A DNA stretch of 64,000 nucleotides from Candidatus Iainarchaeum sp. (GTDB lineage: Archaea > B1Sed10-29 > WALL01). Below the pieces are notes generated by a model. That model ran no database searches. It had not been told where the DNA came from and saw only the letters and a list, made by a program, of their open reading frames with translations. The stretch's first letter is position 1. Every line of letters starts with the position of its first letter. The DNA lies in the NCBI GenBank assembly GCA_023129115.1, contig JAGMCR010000011.1, forward strand, positions 1 to 64,000. The letters are read 5' to 3'. A program made the translations under genes and the position numbers. Shown piece after piece: positions 41,001 through 48,500 of this stretch.

Positions 41001-42445
41001 GAGTCGACCCCGCCGGTGACACTCGTCTCCAGCGGAATATAGTCCTCGTGGATTATTTGTGCGTCGTAGAGCTCGCCCTTGTCGAGCACGAGCGTCGCGC
41101 GGCCCTGGAAATCGGTCTTTTTCTCGATTATTGGGTCACCCATGACGCGGACAGTGGCGTACGCGACGGGCTTTTCGCCCACAACTGTTATCGTGGTCGG
41201 GAACCCCCTCTGCAGTACGAGCGAGAGCTCCTGCTGCCGCGTCTGTATCATCAGCCCGCTCTTGGTCGGGCGGTATACGTCCATTGAGTCTTCTGCCTTG
41301 ACGTAGTAGTTCTGCCCCGACGGGAGCACGAGCGTCGCGGTCCCGTTTTGGGTCCTGTCCTCGACAATGGTGTTGTCGTACCCGGTCTCGAGCAGCACGT
41401 CCCCCGAGTCCACGGCAGTTATTGTTATGCCGTCGAGCGCTTCGCCAGTGTCTGCCCTGACCGTGACGTAGGTCGAGTAAGTGACGTCGGTCTCTGGCTC
41501 GCTGCTGTTGCCGCCTGGCGGCACCGGGTCGTCGCCGGGCGGGATGAACTCATCCTTTCGCGTGTCTTGGCCGCACGTGTCGGCGTCCTGCGCGTTGTTG
41601 ATGCCGTCGCCGTCCACGTCGAGGTCGTCGACGTCAAAGATTCCGTCGTTGTCGTTGTCCTTGTCGCGCGAGTCGGGAATGCCGTCGGCGTCGCAGTCGC
41701 CCTGGCCAATGATGTCGCCGCCCGCGCCGCGCTTGCTAATCGTGACTTCCCCGCGCTCAATCATTTCGTTGCGGAGCTCGTCGATGAAGAGCGTGCGCTG
41801 GTGCCCCAAACAGCTGACCTGTATCTGGTAGTCGTCCTGCAGGCATACTGAGTCGTCGAGGAACATGGTGTTGCCGTCGATTCCCCAGTCGATTTCGATG
41901 GGGTCGCCGCCGTCCAAGGCAACAACCGAGCAGTCCACCAATGGCGTGTTGCCTTCGCCGACTACTGTGGCTGTCGAGTACTCTTCTGAGATAGTGCTGC
42001 ATCCCGCGAACTGCGGCGTCACCCTGCACAATAGGTCGAACTCTATTTCGCCGGGCGGCACAATGAACTCGGATTGGCTTTCGCAGTCCGCGCTGCTTGC
42101 CTCGACCTTGATTTCTTCTCCTGCCGGCAGCTCCAGCTCCGCAACACCGTCGCTCCCTGTCATCGCTTCAAGCCCAAATGCCGCCACAGTGGCGCCCTCG
42201 AGCGGTGTTTCGGCGGACGTGACTGTGACAGTGACTATGCCTGTGCCAAGCCCTGCGCCCATCAGGACATACGCAGCCAATGCAGCCACAATAATAAGCA
42301 CTCCCGCCACAAGCGGAAGAGACGGAATGCCGGCGTTTTCGATTGGGTCTATTATATTGTAGACTGGCACGCCTTTGTCGCTCAAAGAGTCCAGAAGCGC
42401 GTACCATTTGTCTTCAATCTGCCGGTATATTGCTGCCGCGTCCAA
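35045..42445 (-). CDS. Giant surface protein 3 with C-terminal membrane hairpin
   Basis: 2466 aa. Anchor KWYALLDSLSDKGVPVYNI-IDPIE, one helix near 38-60, then Ig-like units. A thrombospondin type 3-like Ca-binding run DADGIPDSRDKDNDNDGIFD lies at about 245-290. CarboxypepD_reg-like repeats include GFPTTITVVGEKPVAYATV. The shared CDAEQF domain is near 1425-1455. Cys-containing Ig-like units cover about 1700-2200. Unlike the others, two long hydrophobic helices are present near 2310-2365 (FIAIGAAALAALIVISLVAL and VGVAGVIGIVVLGLGG), followed by a 100-residue acidic Cys-bearing tail. Both ends may therefore be in the membrane. The start is TTG 42445, with AGGTGGT at -12 to -6. No better start exists because the anchor motif begins at residue 12. 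Confidence 0.85.
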   Translation of the reverse strand: MDAAAIYRQIEDKWYALLDSLSDKGVPVYNIIDPIENAGIPSLPLVAGVLIIVAALAAYVLMGAGLGTGIVTVTVTSAETPLEGATVAAFGLEAMTGSDGVAELELPAGEEIKVEASSADCESQSEFIVPPGEIEFDLLCRVTPQFAGCSTISEEYSTATVVGEGNTPLVDCSVVALDGGDPIEIDWGIDGNTMFLDDSVCLQDDYQIQVSCLGHQRTLFIDELRNEMIERGEVTISKRGAGGDIIGQGDCDADGIPDSRDKDNDNDGIFDVDDLDVDGDGINNAQDADTCGQDTRKDEFIPPGDDPVPPGGNSSEPETDVTYSTYVTVRADTGEALDGITITAVDSGDVLLETGYDNTIVEDRTQNGTATLVLPSGQNYYVKAEDSMDVYRPTKSGLMIQTRQQELSLVLQRGFPTTITVVGEKPVAYATVRVMGDPIIEKKTDFQGRATLVLDKGELYDAQIIHEDYIPLETSVTGGVDSQIVLEKLDDSNSGTIRATALNAKGIEEGFAQVRIDLVTESGMVYKTCTTPSSGMCEFRKVLAGDYRLRATPPGAIGYQESEKITLAAGATVERKLLVAPAEVELRVLTKVNHNPAKDVKVTLYDISYGVPEKLDSGKSGENRRVKFTTYRGKKVYVEAEYHGDMGDFGPTTTSPFTLNSDRDMEIDLSQITRTVSFTPPEAGELSAGKLYTAKLVIELPYADEKTRENYDKAVAEIWVGDPGDKSNPIQTPVVLGSIDTYVFDKQQRPRVTVAASDAYTYGQDSVYGSPGTSSKYLRFTITDYEPTVYEIEIPLFARGEASGEVTVRYRASWTDSERRIFTSHGGDWAEATLNVLGAGEDKAGWFPATGDFSSYNRFLSTSPEIEGEEQAEKKEELGLPFFPIDQEEIQVEEDGVPMFTTGSTAFLHVRAIAARESDSYVVKIDSFPPMSAGEKHMLPLAYRGVIKKADGKVRTIYSEELDGSLPATISPAKQEKDYYALDVDDELHLVVSMRPNGSADAEIAVLNDLENTLHYRVKDISQGFEETVIPNVEARMRVLTTLCPSPPYTGSCAEGEMPAGGTMPSYDLFRAEGREFKIKVGLRNAEATAKEVLLRAEGTGIEGLDYPDKVELPANGIREAVITGTGASANGGGINVYLWAEGLEEQVWKTVPHAAISYEFGLVAMGAGGAELNALSTHAKEIQVVVLRKSFEEPKGEVIGDGFDTNGHADAIRLSKSGEEYWAARALGFRNKTVYTTLPAGLDFDWGFLKVQASHPEFGWLERSYEVHGTLIEPVTANNSVVLDDDTPSKAVTYTVVTNNWDEVLELTLDEELDNDPQGQNYGLDSGVKIFDAQGFELVGEDSDIPARGRAELWISAKPPGTGCNLAPSVNKIEVEAEPKTSDALDTGTYSIMFSCAFEGGPEARQQFRATKTFRESIRASKITPDSCASYNDIAYICDAEQFSMAVIRAAEELKQSDNLQLVRKFALADDVVTPVVMSEARMAHGSRYISDVVHKAAFAKDGSLVISQEQIGCGVVTILFEKGLGEKITANIDMDAGWGWCGQSPNVFLGMMNYDEGLRDEARTFLIVKYAGFTQDSDLNKFTSTVYKYVPKEHLFGNFDPEEVVGESEAPHVVSYREFTASEYAELTDPKHKWLKPEYESTGFFNIDSYGDVQMGIVYEREDNLERHRECMLSNLALYWTLGDSGSLRLTGNSQQVFDLDKCVQAGGLEIPKISMKLHSLTPYELGAKATGDPTISVEIEVEGEVATCHVWNYDGERGSQSPATYGAPYGKDFYPWKDENTLMVYEWNLNQESDGMYTVKAACVSPDGLWSTRESMQIILDRNAPVITIEKMDRATTEETVKATFTVTDKYEVAECKIIGECPPELHESTCSVGIPVDDPLLGNKYTVTCDTPPLALNEDIMDRCEPTATGHNRLNITCTDVHGNTAGKEKTVFRMSTAEIGIQYSCESYRDPPVTELERMKTLDGPTPDAKCDQDKGEVHGFMEMGGYFIVNTDNLVIPISVSAENPLTGCSISNSMGVSVSCGPPTKSISDYKKFYNCPTISPSGDRVITREGRNTGIQIQCAEIGVPVMMSRALDPIVLDTTPPVTTYVGLSQATGDERKVKAPQNLRTNFVGVDSNGKAVGDYASTAKVYTGIGKGGEGGCASVAWEAGFEVNDFDNVANIRLSDEELAGYGIDASAFERFTKVGISVKDKTVKLDEEYHSMVQLDTKALETGKKRWRYFASTSFTEEDQDEGGYSVCYYAEDRVGNKEDVNRDGEFNSALGCKTLGYGECVGGEYKHCMYTYVAYDNMQDCHDEVCEGFWKGAFIAIGAAALAALIVISLVALNVITVGLTTPLTIVGVAGVIGIVVLGLGGMGLGHIACDAAEIDMGIGVAAPSGYDVVIDGCFASWDLLNDYEDYGEWLNEDECRAASRDSGYFADGISFDFVSCESNWDYWYEWREGTKTCETQSDTEVDAVPIV

Positions 42446-42477
42446 AGAGAACCACCTTTGCTTATGGTTATCATTAA

Positions 42478-42492
42478 GAGTATATAAATATT
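42478..42492 (-). promoter_or_regulatory. TATA box of giant genes 3 and 2
   Basis: On the minus strand this reads AATATTTATATACTC, centred 41 bp before the TTG start. It leaves a leader of about 15 bases that just includes the AGGTGGT Shine-Dalgarno. Confidence 0.6.
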
Positions 42493-42521
42493 GGGCGGGG
42501 GTTAGCCACCCATCTGCTTAA

Positions 42522-45500
42522 TTACTCCGAGGGCTCTTCTGTTGTTTCTTCAGGCGATGACTCTTCCTCGGGTATTGCCCTTTCGGCGCTTTCGGTCACC
42601 CATGACTTAAATGTGTTCAGCGGTGCTATTGGGTCTTTTGATGCCAGTGAGCCCCCCACGGGAACCGTATCCCTCTGGATTGTAACGATACAGAGGTAGT
42701 CGTTGCAACCGTCTGCACACACTGATAGGGTGCCCATCATGGCCCCACCGGAGGATAAGTCTGTCCTGCCTGCCCTGGCTGAGATGACATACCTTTGCGG
42801 CTTGCTGGGTGATGCCGGTTCTGCATATTTCGATGTGCAGACAAGGGCCTGGTAGTTGTCGGGCACTGCAACCTTAAAGATTAGGATGCCGGGGTGCAGG
42901 AATGCCGCAGCCGCCTCGGTCACCACTCCAGTTCCTTCCCAGAGCGATTCGCCTTTGTCGCTGTAGTCGCAGATGAGGTTGGTGTCGTAGTCTTCCATCT
43001 TGGACTGCACTGTTGCGCTGAGTATGCCGCCTGTCAGCCTCGCACCCGCTGCGCCGGCGCGTATGGCCCAGAAGGCGGGCTTGGATGCTTCGAACATTGC
43101 CCGGAGCACTGCACCGCCGGCGAATAGCCGCATCGGCATTTCGAGTGCCACTGTCTCGTAAGACGGCTCTTCAAACGTGCCGGTTGCCGTGTCCATGAAA
43201 GACAGCTGTTCGAACGGGGCGTTGGTGTGGCCGAAGCTGGCTCCTCCTGTCAGGAGGAGAACTCCTCCGGGTCCGGTAAAGCCAGATGCTGGGCCTAAGC
43301 TGCCTCCTGCACCGGCACCTAGACCACCACCAGTGGCTCCGCCACCGAGGCCTCCGCCTAAGCCACCACCGCCGGGTGGGATAATCTCATCCGGGATTAA
43401 GACTTCGTCAGAGTAATCGATTGTAGCGAAATCGTCATCCCACTCCATTGCGTCGCGGCCGAGATCGTCACTGACCTGCTCTGGATTTGTCACGTCGTCT
43501 ATATCGTCTTCCCAGGTGACTCGGTCGTTCTGCCTAGCGTTTCCTCTTTCTCGCCCTGCCTCCTGGTTGACTTCCCGGTTTTCTTCACTTGGCTCGCCCG
43601 GCGCCTGCGGTGGCAAGCTTTTCGCCGCCCTCATAGTGTTTATCAGGACGTCAATTGCTGTCCAGCACACTCCTGCGCTGGCGCAGTCGATGTTCCCGCG
43701 GCTGATTGTCTTGTGGTAGAGCTTTTTCTGGTGCAGGTTCCGGATGTCCTCGTTGCTTGGCTCGCCGTCGGTCATTATGACGAACGAGTAAACGCCGTCT
43801 TCGTCCATGGTGGAGTCAGGCAGGAACGTGCCGTCTGATATCGTGACCGAACCTTCGGCGCCCACATCATAGAATCCAGCGGCCTGTATCTGGTCAGGCG
43901 TTGCATCCATCCTTATGAGCTCGCACGCCTTGACTGCCATGTCGGTAACATCGCCTGTGTCCATGGCCTGCAGCTGCATATCTGCGCGAGTACTCGAGTC
44001 TACCACAATCCGGTTACCGACCTGGTCATAACAGCTCAAGTGGAACGGGTGCTGCATGTTCATGAGAACCACTGGCCACCTGGCGTATTCGTCTTCAGTC
44101 TCCGCGCGGTAGTCGCATGTGGCGCCCATGTATGTGTCAAGGCCGCGGCTTACCTGGCTCAGCCCGCACTTGTAGAGCAGGTAGCTCTCCACGTCACCAA
44201 GAATGTTTACGTGGACCTCACAGTTCACTATGCTTGAGTAGTCGTCCTTGACACTGAACTTCATGGTCGGCGCCATGTCCCTCTTCTCCGGGTCATTCAC
44301 GTCCCAGCCGTCACGGCCCCACGCGTTCATCTCGAAGTCCGTGAGTATCTCTGGAGCTGTTTCGTCCCACGTCCACTCGAACGACTTGCTCGTCGCCATC
44401 TTTTTCTCGCTCATGTCTGTGCACGTGATTTCCACGTCGTTCACCGCGTCCTGCTTGAGCTTGATTGGGCACGTCACGCGCAGGCTGCGGAGCGAGCCCG
44501 CGCTCACTGCCTCGGCCTCGCACGTCTGTGTTGCTGCGGCGGCAGTTGGCCACCTGAATACGTTCTCCTCCTCGACCTTGCCGGTGTAGCTCTCGGTGTG
44601 CGCCACAACACTGTACGCGCACGCCGAGGCGGGGTCAAGCCCGTCCATATCAGTGACAGTGAAGCCAAGCTCAAACACGTCTGACTCAGCAGTTGGGGTC
44701 ATGGTGAACCCGTCTCCCCATTCCTTGGTCCCGGACAGGGCCTGGGGCATGTCGAGGTTGTCGAACCAGAATATGCGGCTCAATGGGTCCTCGTCCTCGT
44801 TCGTGCCCATGATAAAGTCGTCCGGCACGCTGAACTCCGGCTTCTCGCTGCTGTACCTGAAGATGTCAATCGTGCCGAGCGTGGCCTCGTTGCCGACCGC
44901 GTCCCTGCACCACAGCTCCACCTGCGTGACCGCGTCTTCCTCCTCCATGTACGGCGACCAGCACTGGACTTGTGCATTCTGGTAATGCTGGTCTGCCCAC
45001 CTGCCTTCTGGCGGTATGTAGCAGCACCCGTCCATGTAGCCCATTATTCCGTCCTCTGCGTCGGTGCCCATCAGCGCGCCCGGCTTGCCGTCTTTAATCA
45101 CGCTGTTCGCGTTGTCGTCTGTCTGGTCCTTCGTCGGGTCAAAGATTCCGTCGTAGTCATCGTCACAAATCTCGTAGTTCGGCATGTCAAGCACGTCGGC
45201 CCGCAGCTCGCAGTACACGACCTCCGAGAAGCGGTCCCTTATCCAGATGTACTCGCCCTCGGTCGGGGGCACCATGGTTGCCGTGTCGTGGGTGGTCACG
45301 AGCCTCGGCAATGGCCTGATGAGCGTCATCGCGGAGTCGTCCAGCATAATGCTGTCAGTCACCTTGTGCGACGGCACGCCGTTCTCGTCCACGCAGTACG
45401 CGTTCACGTACTTCATGCCGCTCCCGCTCGGGAGCTCCCACGGAATTGCCAGCACATACGTGTCATCGCCCATGTCGATTAGCATGTCGGTCGTCACTTC

Positions 45501-48500
45501 CTCCAGTGGCGCGCCGCTCGCGTCTAGGTTGGACACGATACAGAACGACGGCTCGCCTGTGACCGTGAGCTCGACGTTCACGTCCGTCGTGCCGACAAGC
45601 TCGTGGTTGGCGGTCCCCTCTGGGTCGAAGCCGTAAAGCTTGAACTCGTCCGGAGACTCCTCAATAATTGTTGGGCCCTGCAGGTCAAGCAGTATGTCCG
45701 CGAGCGGGTAGAACGCCGGGTCCATCGCGCTCTGGAACGTTCCGGTGTCCCACTCCCAGCCGCTTGACTCGCCGGTGATGAGGTAATTCAGCAGGGCCTT
45801 TGCGTAAACAGCGCGGTACGCGGGAATCTGGGTGTAGGCGCCGCCCGCGCCGACAATCCTGTTCTCGTCGTACACCATGCCTGCGAGCACGTCCTTCTGC
45901 TCTGTGACGTGGAAGTAGCCGATTATCGGGTGCTCGCTGCTCAGCCTCTTCACAGCGTAGCTCGGGCACTTCCCTGTCTCCTTGCGCTCGCACTCCTGAT
46001 AGTTGAAGAACGACGCCGCCTGCGAGCCGCTCCGCTCCTCAATGTCGTCCGGCTCGTAGCCGAACAGCAGTGCGGCGTCAATGTCGTTGCCCTGCTCCTT
46101 GGACTTCTGGATTGCCTCGAGGAACAGCCGTGCCTCGCCCGCGAACGACATGAAGTAGCCGAAGTCGGGCCGCAGTAGCTTGTCGAAGTTCATGAGCCCG
46201 ATGACGTAGTGCGGGTGGTTCTTCTGGCACCACGTCGCGCCCGTTGTTATCACGTCGAACGAGACGTTCACGTCCTCGTCAAGGTTTATCTTGGTAAAGT
46301 TGACCAGGAGTATGCCGCACGAGGGGGTGTTCGTGAGCACTATGTCGCTCGTCGAGGACTGTAGGGCGGCAGCGGACTTGGCGTATATGTTCGCGACCTT
46401 GTCAATGCCCTCCTTGTTTTCCTTCACTGCCTCGTCCATGATTGCGGCAGAGAACTCGTCGTTGCCGAACGCGTAGTACTTGTAGTCATTGATTGACCCT
46501 GGCCTCTGCAGCAGCGAGTCCGCGGCCTTGGCGATTGCCACGCTGAGCTGCTCCGAGTCGCAGATGAACGCGTACCCGCCGTCCGCGGCGGCGGAGCAGG
46601 AGTCCATCGTAATCCTTTCCGGCGTCAATGTCTCGCGCGACACGAAGTTCGTGACCAGCGGCCGGGTTGGCGCCTCCACTCCCGTAACCTCACACGTCAG
46701 CTCGAGCGTGTAGTGCGCCGGCCTCGGCAGCTTGTCCACCTCGATTTCGAGTATGGTCGGCTCGATGTCGAGGCGGCACTTCGCCGTCCTGGCGGTCGCC
46801 GCAATGATTATTTCGGCCCAGCCCTCTGCGGGAATGGCGATTGCCTTGTTCAGGTCAGCGCCGCTAAGCGTCTCGAGCAGCACGCTCGGGCTGCCGCCCG
46901 TGTGCGTCTTGACCGTCATCACTATGTCCCAGCCCTCGCGCTCGAGGTCGCTCAGCTCGAACGACACCGCTTCCTTCCAGCTGCTGAAAATCTTGATGGT
47001 CGTGGGCTTTGTCTCGCCGAGCTTGAACGTGTTCCGCAGCACCACCGGGTAGTCGGGGTCGAACACGAGGCCGGAGACCTCGGACTCGTACTCAAGCCCC
47101 CCGAACAAGGGGCTGTCCGCGATTACCTTCACGCCGTCTTCCGACTGGAGCGGCTTGTCCGCGGGCACCTCGAACTCGAAGTACGGCTCTGCCTGGAGCA
47201 CGAGAGTCGCCTTGCCGCGGTTCCTGCCTGCGTGGACGTCCGCCTGGTTGTCGATAAGGGTGTCAGCGCCCATCGCCGTCTGGACAGTGCCCTCTCTCCT
47301 GATTATCTTGATTTGCAGCTCGTCAGTCGCCTCGCTTATCGTGGTCTCCACAGCGCCAAGGCTGAACGGCGTGACCTGCATCGAGTAGTCCACCGGGCCA
47401 TAGGCCACCATAGCCCACGGCGCTGTCGGCTGCGCAGTGCCCGACTCCCAAATGTAAACGCTTATTGTGTTCTGGGCAAGCGAGGAGCCGTACCCCGAAA
47501 TCACCATTGTCTCCGGCGCCGCCACCGTGGCCTCGTAGTAATTTGCGCTTGTCTCGTCGAACTTGATTGTCGAGTCAGCCGCCTCGAAGAGCACGCTCGC
47601 GGTCGCGTTGCCCTCGAGCTCGAGCGTGAGCTTGAACTTCTTGTTGTTGGTCGGGAGCGTCATGCCCTCGGGGTACTCGAAGTAGCACGAGCTGCTGTCG
47701 CCGAGGCCGTTGTCGTATCCTGGCACGCAGAAGCTGCTCGCCGCAGTGAGCGTCGCGGTCACGCCGACAATCGGGGTCGACCCGGTCCGGGCCTTGCGCG
47801 TGACCTCGTACGGCATGGAATTGTCGTAGTCGCTGAACACGGTGAGCGTTCCCTTGCCGCGCGCGGTTCCGCGCAGCGCGACAGTGAGCTCGAGCTCGTC
47901 GTCCTTCCCGAGCCTGTACGCCTCCTCGGAATTGCTTATCGTGAAGTCCGCGCCCGAGAGCGGGAACTCCGCGACGTTCACAGTACTGCCGGACGCGCGC
48001 GTTATCTTGCCGGAGTACGACAGCGCCTCGACCTTGTCGGGGATGTTCTTGACGTCAACGCTCCACGCAGTGATTGCTGAGCGTGCCTTGCCGTTCACGT
48101 GCAGGTAGAACTTCGAGCCCTCTGGCACCAGGGGCTCGCTAATCGCGTCCTTGCCGAGCTGCTTCGTGAAGTACGCGGAGTACGAGTAGAAGTTCCCTGT
48201 CTCGAGCTCGTTGTCCACGTCTGCCTCGCCAGTGAGCTTCACGCTGGTCTCGCTCCAGAGGCCCTCGTTGCTCGTGATTTCCTCGCCGCCGGCCTCCCAC
48301 GTCGCGCGGTAGCTGATTTTCACGTCGCCGCTCGCCGCGAGCTCGCGCGCATAGACCGGGATGTCGACAGTGTAAATCGTCGGGCGCGTGTACTTGTCGA
48401 TTGTGACCTTGATGTACTTGGAAGTGCCGTCGTCGCTTGTCTTCGGCTTGGACTGGTACTCGTAGTCGTCCGCCTTGGTAATGGAGCCCACGAACGGCTC

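Noticed and set aside
43265-43385. The Gly-rich stretch as a tandem DNA repeat.
   Set aside because: It codes in frame for a linker of giant protein 4 and has no regular DNA period.
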